A DNA stretch of 64,000 bases, taken from assembly GCF_017161425.1 (NCBI RefSeq), contig NZ_CP071057.1, positions 620,001 to 684,000 on the forward strand, given 5' to 3'. How positions within the stretch are numbered: the first letter of the stretch is position 1; each line of letters starts with the position of its first letter. Both the position numbers and the translations under genes were made by a program. This document shows, in pieces, positions 16,008 through 26,389 of this stretch. Under the pieces are notes generated by a model that saw nothing but the letters and a program-made list of their open reading frames with translations, was not told the origin of the DNA and did not search any database. Origin of the DNA: Marinicauda algicola (GTDB lineage: Bacteria; Pseudomonadota; Alphaproteobacteria; Caulobacterales; Maricaulaceae).

Positions 16008-19000
16008 CCCTCTCCGACGTCGCCGTCCGCCGGCCGGTCCTCGCCTTCGTCATCAGCGCGCTGATCGTCGTGTTCGGCATTCTCGGCCTGCGGTCCCTGC
16101 CGCTGCGCGAGCTGCCCGATGTCGACCGGCCCGTGGTCTCGGTGTCAGCGGAATATCCGGGCGCCGATGCCGAGACGGTGGAAAACCAGGTCACGCGCGT
16201 GATCGAGGACCGGCTGTCCGGGATCGACGGGATCGAGACCGTCACCTCCTCCTCGCGCCAGGGCGGGTCGCGCATTACCGTCACCTTCACCCTCGACCGC
16301 GACATCGAGGCCGCGGCGAACGACGTGCGCGACGCGGTCAGCCGCACGCGCGACCAGCTGCCGCCCGACGTGGAGCAGATCGAGGTCCAGAAGCAGGACA
16401 GCGATGCGCGCCCCTTCCTCTGGTACAACCTGCTCTCCGACCGGATGACCTCGGAGGAGCTGTCCGACTATGCCGAGCGCTATCTGGTCGATCCCTTCTC
16501 GGTGATCGACGGTGTCGCGCAGGTGCGCATCGGCGGCCAGCGCCGCTACGCCATGCGCCTCTGGCTCGATCCCCAGGCCATGGCGGCGCGCGGCATCACC
16601 GTCTCCGATATCGACACCGCCCTGCGCACCCAGAACGTGGAGCTGCCCGGCGGCTCCGTAGAGACGTCCGACACCCAGATCGTGGTGCGCGTCGAGCGCC
16701 TGTTCTCCGCTCCCGAAGCGTTCGAGCGCATGCCGATCCGGGCCGCGCGCGACGGACACGTGGTGCGCCTGGGCGAGGTCGCCGATGTCGAGCTCGCCGC
16801 GGAGGAGCCGCGCACCCTGTTTCGCGGCAACGAGCAGAACATGGTCGGGCTCGGCTTCGTGCGGCAGAGCCAGTCGAATGCCGTGGAAGTCGCCGACCTG
16901 ATCCACGCCGAGGCCGAGCGCCTGCGCCCGGGGCTTCCCGAGGGCATGCAGCTCATCTCCGCCTCCGACGACACCGTGTTCATCGAGGAATCGATCAAGG
17001 AGGTCTGGCGTACGCTCGCCATCGCCGCGACGCTCGTCGTGCTCGTGATCTACCTCTTCCTGGGAAGCTTTCGCGCGGCGATCATCCCGGCCGCGGTGGT
17101 GCCGGTCTGCCTGATCGGCACGTTCGCGATCTTGGCCGCGTTCGGCTTCTCGATCAACATCCTGACATTGCTGGCTCTGGTGCTCTCGATCGGCCTCGTG
17201 GTCGATGATTCCATCGTCGTGCTGGAGAACATCCAGCGCCGGGTGGACATGGGCGAGCCGCCCGCGCTGGCGAGCCTGCGCGGCGGGCGCCAGGTCTTCT
17301 TCGCCGTGGTGGCCACGACTGCCACCCTCGTCGCGGTCTTCGTGCCGCTGATCTTCCTGCCGGGATTCATCGGCCGGATCTTCACCGAACTGGCCGTCAC
17401 CATCTCCGGGGCGGTGATCCTCTCGAGCTTCGTCGCGCTCACCCTGTCGCCGATGATGGGCTCGAAACTCCTGCGACCCACGGCCGAGGCCAGGGGTCCC
17501 GCGCGCTGGGTGGAGGCGGCCGTGACCCGGGCGCGCCGCAGCTACCGCGAGAGCCTCGAGATCGCCCTGAAGGCGCCCTGGGCGATCGTGCCGGTCCTCC
17601 TGATCGCGCTCGCCGGCTCGGCCTTCCTCTTCCTGCGCCTGCCCGGCGAACTCACTCCGCCGGAGGATCGCGGCAGCTTCTTCGGCTTCTTCGCCGGACC
17701 GGAAGGGGCAAGCTTCGACTACATGGCCCGCCAGTCGCTCGAGGTCGAGGACGTGATGATGGACTATGTCGAGGCGGGCGAGTTGCGGCGCGTCCTCATC
17801 GTCTCGCCGGGCTGGGGCGGGGGCGGCTTCAATTCCGGCGTGCTGATCGGCACGATGGTCGACTGGAGCGAGCGCCGCGACGGCGAGGAGATCGTCAGCG
17901 AGATCAATGCCCGGCTCGGCCAGCTCACCGGCGTGCGCGCCTTCGCCTCCATGCGCTCCTCGCTGACCGGCGGGGGCGGGGGCGACGACATACAGTTCGT
18001 CATTCAGGGCAGCGAGTACGAGGCGATCAATGCCGAGGCCGAGCTCCTCATCGAGGCGATCTCGACGCAGAACCCCAATCTCATGCGCGCGCGCAAGGAC
18101 TACGAGCCGACGAGCCCGCGCCTGCTCGTGGACATCGATCTCGAACGTGCCGCGGCGCTCGGCGTGAACGTCGCCGATATCGGGCGCACGCTGCAGTCCC
18201 ATCTCGGCTCGCGCCGCGTCGGCCAGTTCATCGAACGGGGCGAGGCCTATAACGTGCTGATGGAGAACCGGCGCGAGGAGCGGGCGAGCCAGGCCGATCT
18301 CGAGGCGCTTTACGTGCGTGGGATCGACAATCAGCTCATCCCGCTGTCCAATCTCGTCACCCTGCGCGAGGTCGGCGAGGCGTCGGAACGCAACCGCGTC
18401 AACCGCCAGCGCGCGATCGCCGTGTCCGCGACGCTCGCCGAGGGCTACACGCTCGGCGAGGCGGTCGAGTGGCTCGACACGTGGGCGCGGGCCAACCTGC
18501 CGCGCGACATGAGCACCGAATATCTCGGCGGCGCGAAGGAATATCTCGACGCCTCGAACGCGATCTTCTTCGCCTTCGCCATGGCGCTGCTCATCGTCTT
18601 CCTGGTGCTGGCGGCGCAGTTCGAGAGCCTGATCCAGCCCCTGGTGATCATGCTGACCGTGCCGCTCGCTGTGGCGGGCGGGCTGTTCGGGCTCTACATG
18701 GCCGGATCGAGCCTCAACATCTTCTCCCAGATCGGCCTCGTCATCCTCATCGGCCTCGCGGCGAAGAACGGTATCCTGATCGTGGAATTCGCCAACCAGC
18801 TGCGCGAACAGGGCCGCGACCTGCTCACCGCGACGCTGGACGCGGCCGAGACGCGCTTCCGCCCGATCCTGATGACCGGCATCTCCACTGCGATCGGGGC
18901 ATTCCCGCTGGTCGTCGCCTCGGGGCCCGGCGCGGAGAGCCGGATCACGATCGGGGTGGTGATCTTCACGGGCGTGATGGTCGCCACGCTCTTCACCCTG

Positions 19001-19126
19001 TTCGTTATCCCGGCCGCCTATGCCGTGCTCGGGCGCTACACCAAGACCCCGAACTGGGTGAGCCGCAAGCTCGAGAAAGAGGCGGAGGCCGTTGGCGGCG
19101 GTGCGGTCGAGACCCCGGCGGAGTGA
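16004..19126 (+). CDS. RND multidrug efflux permease (AcrB/MexF-type)
   Basis: This 1040-residue inner-membrane proton-driven exporter works with the adaptor upstream. It starts VRRPVLAFVISALIVVFGILG (first membrane helix). There are twelve predicted helices in two halves, each with a large periplasmic loop. The proton-relay motif SIGLVVDDSIVVLENI in TM4 carries both Asp residues. PPEDRGSFFGFF opens the second half. The start overlaps the adaptor stop by 4 nt. The substrate range is not readable from sequence. No local regulator is seen for this pair. Confidence 0.95.
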   Translation: MTLSDVAVRRPVLAFVISALIVVFGILGLRSLPLRELPDVDRPVVSVSAEYPGADAETVENQVTRVIEDRLSGIDGIETVTSSSRQGGSRITVTFTLDRDIEAAANDVRDAVSRTRDQLPPDVEQIEVQKQDSDARPFLWYNLLSDRMTSEELSDYAERYLVDPFSVIDGVAQVRIGGQRRYAMRLWLDPQAMAARGITVSDIDTALRTQNVELPGGSVETSDTQIVVRVERLFSAPEAFERMPIRAARDGHVVRLGEVADVELAAEEPRTLFRGNEQNMVGLGFVRQSQSNAVEVADLIHAEAERLRPGLPEGMQLISASDDTVFIEESIKEVWRTLAIAATLVVLVIYLFLGSFRAAIIPAAVVPVCLIGTFAILAAFGFSINILTLLALVLSIGLVVDDSIVVLENIQRRVDMGEPPALASLRGGRQVFFAVVATTATLVAVFVPLIFLPGFIGRIFTELAVTISGAVILSSFVALTLSPMMGSKLLRPTAEARGPARWVEAAVTRARRSYRESLEIALKAPWAIVPVLLIALAGSAFLFLRLPGELTPPEDRGSFFGFFAGPEGASFDYMARQSLEVEDVMMDYVEAGELRRVLIVSPGWGGGGFNSGVLIGTMVDWSERRDGEEIVSEINARLGQLTGVRAFASMRSSLTGGGGGDDIQFVIQGSEYEAINAEAELLIEAISTQNPNLMRARKDYEPTSPRLLVDIDLERAAALGVNVADIGRTLQSHLGSRRVGQFIERGEAYNVLMENRREERASQADLEALYVRGIDNQLIPLSNLVTLREVGEASERNRVNRQRAIAVSATLAEGYTLGEAVEWLDTWARANLPRDMSTEYLGGAKEYLDASNAIFFAFAMALLIVFLVLAAQFESLIQPLVIMLTVPLAVAGGLFGLYMAGSSLNIFSQIGLVILIGLAAKNGILIVEFANQLREQGRDLLTATLDAAETRFRPILMTGISTAIGAFPLVVASGPGAESRITIGVVIFTGVMVATLFTLFVIPAAYAVLGRYTKTPNWVSRKLEKEAEAVGGGAVETPAE

Positions 19127-19146
19127 CGTCCTCTACCTCGCACTAA

Positions 19147-19185
19147 AGCCCCGGATGGCCCTCAGAGGCGATCCGGGGGCTCGTG
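19147..19185 (+). terminator. hairpin after the RND operon
   Basis: AGCCCCGGAT (19147-19156) pairs with ATCCGGGGGCT (19171-19181), with one extra G, around a 14-nt loop. It lies 20 nt after the RND stop, in the gap before the convergent MFS gene. The following T-run is poor. Confidence 0.45.
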
Positions 19186-19223
19186 CAGTTTGATTCCCCG
19201 CGGGGCAGCGGCTCTGCGGGGCG

Positions 19224-20408
19224 TCACGGCCCGCCCATTTCCGTCTCCAGCCTCGGCAGGGCCACCAGCAGCACCACTGAAAGCCCGGACACCGCCGCCG
19301 CGGCGAGCGCCAGGGGCGCGAGGCCCTGCGTGATGAACGGGGCCGCCGCCGCCGTCCCGCCGGCCGCCACAAGCAGCACGATGAGCAGCAGGAGCCCGGC
19401 GCCGCGCGCGTCGTCGCCGCGCGACGCGACGACGGCCTTGTAGAAGCCCGGCGGGCCACGAAAGCCGAGGCCCAGATTCATCGGCACGAAGAGCGCGACG
19501 ATGACCAGCGGCTCGCCTCCGCCCGCGACGGCATAGGCAAGGATCGCCAGCGCGCCGAGCGCCGACAGGGCCGATCCGGCAAGAATCATGGTCTCTGGCC
19601 CGAACCGGTCCGCCAGCCACCCGGCGAGATTTGCGCCGAGGATGAAGAAGGCGATGCCGGTGACCTGCATGGTCACGAAATCGGCGAGCCTGCCCTCCAG
19701 CGGTCCGGTGATCACCGCCGGCGCGCCGAATACGAAGGTCAGCAATGCACCGAGGGTCGCGGCGTGGCTCAGCGCATAGCGCAGATAAACCGGATCGGCG
19801 AGGAGGCGGCCATATCCGCCGGTGAGCGAGCGCGCCTGGGGCTCCGGAAGACGGTCTTTCAGGACCAGCACCGCGATCGCGACCGCGCCGGCCAGGACCG
19901 CGAGGGTCAGGAAGTTACCCTGCCAGCCGAAGGCGTGCAGAAGCCAGACCCCGGCGATCGGGGCGAGGGCGGGCACGAGAGACTCCACGCTGGCCAGCAG
20001 CCCGATTGCCCGCACGGCGCTGCGCTCCTCGAACAGCTGGCGGATCATGCCCGGCGCGAAAACCGCTGCGGCCGCACCGGTCAGGCCCTGCAGGAAGCGC
20101 AGGGCGACGAGGAGTTCGAGCGTTGGCGCGAGCGCGCACAGCGCCGAGATCGACGCGTAGGCGGCGAGCGAGCCGATCAGCAGCAGACGCGGATCGAACC
20201 GTGCACCGAGCTCGCCGAACGCGACCAGGCCGAGCCCCGCGCCCGCGACGAAGGCGGCCAGCACGAGCTGGGCGAGCGCCGGGCTGCCTCCGAGCGCTTC
20301 CGGCAGGCTCGGCACGGCGGGCAGGACAAGGTCCGTCCCGGCAAGCCCGAGCGTCGTGCCCATGAGAAGCAGCGTGAAGGCGAGTAAGGCGATCGAACGC
20401 GTGGTCAT
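19224..20408 (-). CDS. MFS transporter, Bcr/CflA-like drug exporter
   Basis: This 394-residue protein has about twelve hydrophobic helices. The first helix ends with DLVLPAVPSLPEALG, and RFLQGLTGAAAAVFAPGMIRQLF is the helix 4-5 region, both typical of the 12-TM drug-resistance exporters near Bcr/CflA. Motif A is degenerate (GELGARFDPR). ATG 20408 is the natural start at the first helix; the frame extends further upstream without homology. It diverges from an AraC-type regulator across 171 nt, which suggests regulation by that protein. Confidence 0.85.
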   Translation of the reverse strand: MTTRSIALLAFTLLLMGTTLGLAGTDLVLPAVPSLPEALGGSPALAQLVLAAFVAGAGLGLVAFGELGARFDPRLLLIGSLAAYASISALCALAPTLELLVALRFLQGLTGAAAAVFAPGMIRQLFEERSAVRAIGLLASVESLVPALAPIAGVWLLHAFGWQGNFLTLAVLAGAVAIAVLVLKDRLPEPQARSLTGGYGRLLADPVYLRYALSHAATLGALLTFVFGAPAVITGPLEGRLADFVTMQVTGIAFFILGANLAGWLADRFGPETMILAGSALSALGALAILAYAVAGGGEPLVIVALFVPMNLGLGFRGPPGFYKAVVASRGDDARGAGLLLLIVLLVAAGGTAAAAPFITQGLAPLALAAAAVSGLSVVLLVALPRLETEMGGP

Positions 20409-20579
20409 GTCCCGGCTCCGGTGTTGCGCGAAGCCCCCTGCGGCGGGCGGTATAGGCGGACGGGACATCGGGCACCAGTGCCGATTTCGCATGGCAGCTA
20501 TCGATGCCGGCGCCCGCCCGGTCCTCGCTTGGGCGCGTGGCTTCTTCCCCAGCTGTCGGGCCGGCCGTATACTGGGCGG

Positions 20580-21404
20580 ATGAGGTTCGAGGCGCTGTTC
20601 AGTTCCACCCTGCTGACCGTCCAGTCGGTGCATTGCCGGGTGTGCGACCGCGCACTCGGCCCGGAAGAAGGGGCGGCCTACTCCTCGCTCGTCCTCGTAC
20701 AGCGCGGTGCATTCGCCATTCACCGCGGCCGGCACTGTCAGCTCGTCGATCCTCTCACGGCTGCCGTATTCCGATCCGATGACGAGTTCAGGATAAGCCA
20801 CCCGGCCGGTTGCGGAGACATCACGACCGAATTCCGGTTCTGCGAGGATATCCACCTGCGCCTCCTGGGTGGCGCACGGGACGGATGCCGCGACCCTTCG
20901 CCCGGGCTGTCCCTTCCCAGTTCCGCAGTGTGGGCTCACCGCGGGCTGCTCGCACGGCTGGCGGGCGGCGCCTGTGAACCGCTCGAGGTGGAGGAGGAGG
21001 CGATCGCGCTGGCCGGAACGGCGGCTGAAGCCGGACGCAATGGGAGCCCCGACCGGGTGCGGGCCGGGACGCGCGTTCGCCTCGCCGACATGGCGGCAAG
21101 AGCCAAGGCGCTTGTCCTGGAGGCCCCCGCGCAGCGCTGGACGCTTCAAGGAATCGGACGTGAACTGGGCGTGTCGCCCTGTCACCTCACGCGAAGCTTC
21201 CGGCACGTCACGGGCGAGCCGCTCTACCGCTTCCTGAACCGGGCGCGGCTCGCGATCGGCCTCGACCGGATCGCGGCAGGCGAAGAAGGTCTGACCGGAC
21301 TTGCGCTCGATCTCGGTTTCTCCAGCCATGCCCATTTCACCACCGCGTTCCGGCGCGAGTACGGACGGACCCCGAGCGCGGCGCGTGCGCTACTGGCTCA
21401 GTGA
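20580..21404 (+). CDS. AraC family transcriptional regulator
   Basis: This 274-residue protein has two helix-turn-helix motifs at the C-terminus: WTLQGIGRELGVSPCHLTRSFRHVTG and LTGLALDLGFSSHAHFTTAFRREYG, the AraC signature. The N-terminal half (about 1-170) would sense a ligand; it contains six Cys, several near the start (VHCRVCDR), so redox or metal sensing is possible. It diverges from the MFS exporter and probably controls it. Its last 15 nt overlap the 3' end of the acetyltransferase gene on the other strand. Confidence 0.88.
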   Translation: MRFEALFSSTLLTVQSVHCRVCDRALGPEEGAAYSSLVLVQRGAFAIHRGRHCQLVDPLTAAVFRSDDEFRISHPAGCGDITTEFRFCEDIHLRLLGGARDGCRDPSPGLSLPSSAVWAHRGLLARLAGGACEPLEVEEEAIALAGTAAEAGRNGSPDRVRAGTRVRLADMAARAKALVLEAPAQRWTLQGIGRELGVSPCHLTRSFRHVTGEPLYRFLNRARLAIGLDRIAAGEEGLTGLALDLGFSSHAHFTTAFRREYGRTPSAARALLAQ

Positions 21405-21971
21405 AACACGGTAGATCGCCCGGCCACCGGCCTCTCGCCAGCGCTCGAATCCGGCCGCTTCGAACATTTCCGGCACGCCGGTATGGGCGAAGGCCGGCGG
21501 AATGCGCGCGTTCGACCGGGGTATCGACGGGTAGCCTTCGAGATAGCCGGCGCCGAGACGTCGTGCATGGTCGATCGCGCGTGTCAGTAGGGCCGTGGCG
21601 AGGCCACGCCCGCGCCAGGCGGCCGGAATGAAGAAGCAGGTGACGCTCATCGTGTTCCCCGTGTCTCCGGAGAGCCTGGGAGAGCGTTGGAGGTAGGCGA
21701 ATTCTTCCTTCCAGCCCAGGCTGAGCCAGCCGGCCGGTTCCCCTTCGGCAAAGGCAAGCATGCCCATCGCGGCACCGGTGCGCACCAGCGCTTCGAAGGC
21801 GCGCCGGTTCGGCTCACCCTTGTGATCCTGCCAGTACTGGCCGGTGCTGGGCACGCGCCAGTACATGCACCAGCAGCCCCCGCACGCGCCGTTGCCGCCG
21901 AACAGGGTCTCGAGGACGGGCCAGTCGGAGAGCGCGAGGGGCCGGATGTCGAAGGTGACCTCTCCCATCAT
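21390..21971 (-). CDS. GNAT family N-acetyltransferase
   Basis: This is a 193-residue acetyl-CoA-dependent acyltransferase. The acetyl-CoA binding motif is FFIPAAWRGRGLATALLTRAIDHAR. A Cys-rich N-terminal loop (GNGACGGCWCMYW) is characteristic of a GNAT subgroup found in many bacteria. The start overlaps the upstream stop (ATGA at 21968-21971), so it is translationally coupled to the NTF2-like gene. The substrate is unknown. Confidence 0.85.
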   Translation of the reverse strand: MMGEVTFDIRPLALSDWPVLETLFGGNGACGGCWCMYWRVPSTGQYWQDHKGEPNRRAFEALVRTGAAMGMLAFAEGEPAGWLSLGWKEEFAYLQRSPRLSGDTGNTMSVTCFFIPAAWRGRGLATALLTRAIDHARRLGAGYLEGYPSIPRSNARIPPAFAHTGVPEMFEAAGFERWREAGGRAIYRVSLSQ

Positions 21972-22456
21972 TGGGAAACGTGAATGTGGATCAGCTTCCA
22001 TTCGCCGTCGACGCGCCGCAGGACGGTCGTTTCCTTCAGGTTCAGGCTTCGGCCCTCTCCGTCCGCGCCGTAATAGCCTCTGTGGAAATAGGTCACCAGC
22101 GCCGTGTCGCCGAAGACCCGCACCAGGGGAAGCATTTCCTGGAACATCGACACACGCGTCGTTCCGATCCGGATACCGAACTCGAACTCCTGGCGATCGT
22201 CGTGAATGCCCTCCACCCGATAGGGGCTCGCGGGAGTCATGACGACGATGGACGGATCGACATAGCTGAAATACTCCTCCGGCGCGTTGCGCGCGAAGGC
22301 ATCGTTCCAGCGCTCGATCACGTGCCAGACCTCGCGCTCCTCCGCCGTCATGTGAGCAGATTGCATGTCATTGTGAAGCAATGGGTCTTCCTCCCGGGCG
22401 AAACTCGTCGAGACCCCGGCGGCAAGCGCGATCAGCAAAGTGGCTATGCGTTTCAT
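21968..22456 (-). CDS. secreted NTF2-like/SnoaL-type protein
   Basis: This 162-residue protein has a signal peptide (MKRIATLLIALAAGVSTSFA). The mature domain begins with EREVWHVIERWNDAFARNAPEEYFSYV and ends with VLRRVDGEWKLIHIHVSQ, the usual helix and final strands of the NTF2-like fold (DUF4440/SnoaL group). It is probably periplasmic. It overlaps the acetyltransferase by 4 nt. No catalytic residues can be named. Confidence 0.8.
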   Translation of the reverse strand: MKRIATLLIALAAGVSTSFAREEDPLLHNDMQSAHMTAEEREVWHVIERWNDAFARNAPEEYFSYVDPSIVVMTPASPYRVEGIHDDRQEFEFGIRIGTTRVSMFQEMLPLVRVFGDTALVTYFHRGYYGADGEGRSLNLKETTVLRRVDGEWKLIHIHVSQ

Positions 22457-22524
22457 GGCGTGGGCCTCCCTTGCGTCCGTGATACCGCCCGGCGGGGAGT
22501 GCCGCTTTCAGGATCTTGCGCGTT

Positions 22525-23247
22525 TCAGTCCCCCCGCTTCGGCCAGACCTTCGTGCGCAGCCAGCCCAGCGTCGAATTTCCCCTCAGCGCGTCGCGATAG
22601 GCCTGGTCGAAGAAGCGCTCGACCTCGATCGGGCGGCCCAGGAGGTCGAGACGCGTCTCGAACGGCCCATCGGGATCGAGCTCCTTCACCTTGCGTGCCG
22701 GATTGCCGGCCCAGACCTCGTTGGCCGGGATGTCCTTCGTGACGACGCTGCGCGCGCCGATGACCGCATTGTCCCCGATGGTGACGCCCTTGCCGATGAA
22801 GGCGCCGTCGCCGATCCAGACATTGTCCCCGATCACCACGGGCCGGCTTTCGGGCCTCGGATCGACGCGGTTGTAAAGGCCGTGCCAGTCGCTGTCGGTG
22901 ACGGTCACGGACTTCGCGAACAGGCAGGCATGCCCGATCCGGATCGAGCCGGCGGCGAGGATGCGGACCCCGCCGGCGAAGAAGCAGCAGTCCCCGATGC
23001 GGATCTCGCCGGGCGCATCGCCCGGCGCCCAGACGGTGAAGCTTACGGGCTGGTCCTTCCTGGACACGATGTGGATCGCCTTGCCCGCATGGACGTTCGG
23101 CCCGAAGACCTCCACGTTCCAGGGGCGCACCACCTTCGGCTCCTCGCCCAGCGAGTCGAAATGGGGCGCGAGGAAATGGCCGGTCCACGCGTTCTCGAAG
23201 CGCTCCCACAGCGCATGCATCCAGTAGGGGCGGTGGTCGCGGCGCAT
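22525..23247 (-). CDS. hexapeptide-repeat acyltransferase
   Basis: This 240-residue protein carries left-handed beta-helix repeats around residues 85-185 (IRIGDCCFFAGGVRI, VVIGDNVWIGDGAFIGKGVTIG, AVIGARSVVTKDIP). The segment AGNPARKVKEL is the conserved end of the acetyltransferase helix, as in WcaF- and LacA-type O-acetyltransferases. ATG 23247 is preceded by AGGA at the right distance. It diverges from the DUF3253 gene with only 21 nt between start codons. The acceptor, possibly a surface polysaccharide, is unknown. Confidence 0.85.
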   Translation of the reverse strand: MRRDHRPYWMHALWERFENAWTGHFLAPHFDSLGEEPKVVRPWNVEVFGPNVHAGKAIHIVSRKDQPVSFTVWAPGDAPGEIRIGDCCFFAGGVRILAAGSIRIGHACLFAKSVTVTDSDWHGLYNRVDPRPESRPVVIGDNVWIGDGAFIGKGVTIGDNAVIGARSVVTKDIPANEVWAGNPARKVKELDPDGPFETRLDLLGRPIEVERFFDQAYRDALRGNSTLGWLRTKVWPKRGD

Positions 23248-23268
23248 TGAAGGTCCTAATTGAATGTC

Positions 23269-23535
23269 ATGAGCACTCAAGACCGTATCGAAACCGCGAT
23301 TCTCGATCTCGTCCATGCCCGCGGGCCGGGCAAGTCCATCTGCCCGTCCGAGGCGGCGAAGGAGGCCTTCGGCGAGGCGTGGAACGATTACATGCGTCCG
23401 GTCCGCCAGGCGGCCATCCATCTCGCCCGCCAGGGCAGGATCACGATCCTCAGGAAGGGCAGGCCGGCCGATCCGGAAAACTTCAAGGGAGTCTACCGCC
23501 TGGCGCTGCCGCACGAGGGCGGCGATGGCGGTTGA
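23269..23535 (+). CDS. DUF3253 domain protein
   Basis: This 88-residue small protein has a winged-helix-like pattern: DRIETAILDLVHARGPGKSICPSEAAK, then WNDYMRPVRQAAIHLARQGRITILRKG and a final GVYRLAL. These are the DUF3253 landmarks. An in-frame TTG at 23260 with AAGG 6 nt upstream is an alternative start. Its 3' end overlaps the start of the UDG-family gene by 11 nt. A DNA- or nucleic-acid-binding role is plausible from fold and neighbour but not established. Confidence 0.75.
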   Translation: MSTQDRIETAILDLVHARGPGKSICPSEAAKEAFGEAWNDYMRPVRQAAIHLARQGRITILRKGRPADPENFKGVYRLALPHEGGDGG

Positions 23536-24124
23536 GCGGTTCGAGGACGTGGCCGAGGAGGCGCGCGCCTGCCGCGTCTGCCAACCGGCCTTTGCCCATC
23601 CCTGCCGCCCGGTTCTGACCGGGACCAGCCAGGCGGTGATCCGCATCGTCGGCCAGGCGCCGGGCACGCGGGTGCAGAAATCCGGCGCGCCCTTCACCGA
23701 CCCGTCCGGGGACCGGCTGCGCGACTGGATGGCGGTCAGTTCGGCCGAATTCTACGATCCGCGCCTGTTCGCGATCACGCCGATGGGCTTCTGCTTTCCG
23801 GGCCTCGACGCGAAGGGCGGCGACAAGCCGCCCCGGAAGGAATGCGCCCCGCTCTGGCAACACCGCTGCGGGGCGGCGCTGCCCGATGTGCAGCTCACCC
23901 TCCTGATCGGCGCGCACGCGCAGCGCTTCCATCTCGGGGCCGGGGCCGGGCGCACCCTGACCGAGACGGTGCTGCGCTGGCGAGATTACTGGCCGCAGTT
24001 TGCTGCGCTGCCGCACCCGAGCTGGCGGAACAATCACTGGCTCAGGAAAAATCCGTGGTTCGAGAGTGAGGTAATTCCAGCCCTGCGATCTCGCATCCGC
24101 AGCATTCTCCGGGCGGCTGCCTGA
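23525..24124 (+). CDS. uracil-DNA glycosylase family protein
   Basis: This 199-residue protein of the UDG superfamily has motif 1 VGQAPGTRVQKSGAPFTDPSGDRLRDWM and motif 2 LPHPSWRNNHWL near the C-terminus. Cys residues near the N-terminus (CRVCQPAFAHPC) recall the Fe-S cluster ligands of family 4/5 enzymes, but the full four-Cys spacing cannot be confirmed. Typical role is removal of deaminated bases from DNA. GAGGGCG precedes ATG 23525. It overlaps DUF3253 and forms a two-gene unit with it. Confidence 0.8.
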   Translation: MAVERFEDVAEEARACRVCQPAFAHPCRPVLTGTSQAVIRIVGQAPGTRVQKSGAPFTDPSGDRLRDWMAVSSAEFYDPRLFAITPMGFCFPGLDAKGGDKPPRKECAPLWQHRCGAALPDVQLTLLIGAHAQRFHLGAGAGRTLTETVLRWRDYWPQFAALPHPSWRNNHWLRKNPWFESEVIPALRSRIRSILRAAA

Positions 24125-24216
24125 CGCCTCACAGACCTTTGTCCGCGCCTTGCTTGCGTGCCGGCGCGCGAGCGGGTAGACCCTCGCGCGACCGGCCCGG
24201 AGGGTATTGATCCGGC

Positions 24217-24246
24217 AACATAATTGGTCCGGACAAATGCCTCGGG
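24217..24246. promoter_or_regulatory. two similar palindromic sites upstream of leucine dehydrogenase
   Basis: TTGATCCGGCAA (24217-24228) and TTGGTCCGGACAA (24234-24246) are near-identical and 17 bp apart. The second contains the perfect 8-mer GTCCGGAC. They lie 42-71 nt before ATG 24288 and look like a tandem operator. Confidence 0.4.
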
Positions 24247-24287
24247 CCCCGCTCCGAACGACAGCGCTATTAAAGGACTCCCCGCGT

Positions 24288-25345
<1,058 letters not shown>

Positions 25346-25349
<4 letters not shown>

Positions 25350-26389
25350 GCCTTCACCACGGTTGCAAACCGATCGTCGAGCCGGAGGCGGACCGCGTCT
25401 CCGGCTCGTATCGTATCGGTGACCGGCACGCGCGCGCAGACGCGCCGTCCGTTCTCGAGCTGCAGGGTCAGGATCGCGGCCCCGCCGGCGGGCTGGCGGT
25501 CGCTCACGTCGGCAAGCGCGCCTTCGCCGGCAGCACGGTCGATGACGATGCCTTCCGGGCGCAGCAGCACCTTGGCGTACTCGCCGGTCTCGAACCCGTC
25601 CGCCGCGACGGCGCCGAGCGGAGTGTCGGCGCGCCCCGCCGCGATGCGGGTCTCGAACACCTCGACATCGCCGAGAAGGCGCGCCGCTGTCTCGCTGACC
25701 GGGGCGAGATAGAGCCGGTCGGGCGATCCCACCTGGACGATCTCGCCGGCGTTCATCAGCGCGATCTCGTCGGCGACGGCGAGGGCTTCCTCCGCATCGT
25801 GGGTGACGATGAGGGCGGCCGTGTCGGCCTCGCGCAGGGCCTTCAGGCTCGCCGCCCGCAGTTCGGCGCGCAGACGCCGGTCGAGGCCGGAGAAGGGCTC
25901 GTCGAGCAGCATGACGTCGGGACTGGGCGCCAGGGCGCGTGCGAGCGCGACGCGCTGCTGCTCGCCGCCGGAAAGCTCGTGGGGATAGGCGCCGGCCTTG
26001 TGCGCGAGCTCGACCGAGGCCAGGCGTGCGCGCGCGGTCTCGCGCCGCTCGGGCTTGCTGCCCTTTCGCAGGCCGAAGGCGACATTGGCGAGCGCGGTAA
26101 GGTGGGGAAACAGGGCATAGTCCTGGAAGACGACCCCGCAGTGGCGTTCCTCGGGCATCAGGTGCACGCCCTTGCCGCTCCAGGTCCTTCCGGCGAAGCG
26201 GATCTCGCCGGCATCGAGGCGCTCCAGCCCCGCGATCGCGCGCAGAAGTGTCGACTTGCCCGAGCCGGAGGGCCCGAGCAGCGCGGTCACCCGCCCGCAG
26301 GTGAGGCTGAGCGAGGCCTGGTCGACCGCCGGCCGGCCCTCGGCGAAGCTCACCGTGGCCTCGCGTACCTCCAGAAGATCGCCTTTCAT
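25346..26389 (-). CDS. fbpC: ferric iron ABC transporter ATP-binding protein
   Basis: This 347-residue ATPase energises the importer. Walker A is LLGPSGSGKSTLLRAI, the Q-loop is VFQDYALFPHLT, the signature is LSGGEQQRVALARAL, Walker B is VMLLDEPFSGLD and the switch His is in VTHDAEEAL. A C-terminal TOBE-type domain (about 240-347) matches the FbpC/CysA/PotA class. The start overlaps the permease stop (ATGA). Iron is inferred from the cognate binding protein and the Fur-like box. Confidence 0.92.

Noticed and set aside
16145-18202. 685-codon minus-strand frame
   Set aside because: It is the antisense shadow of the RND permease; composition is His/Asp/Arg-rich with no motif.
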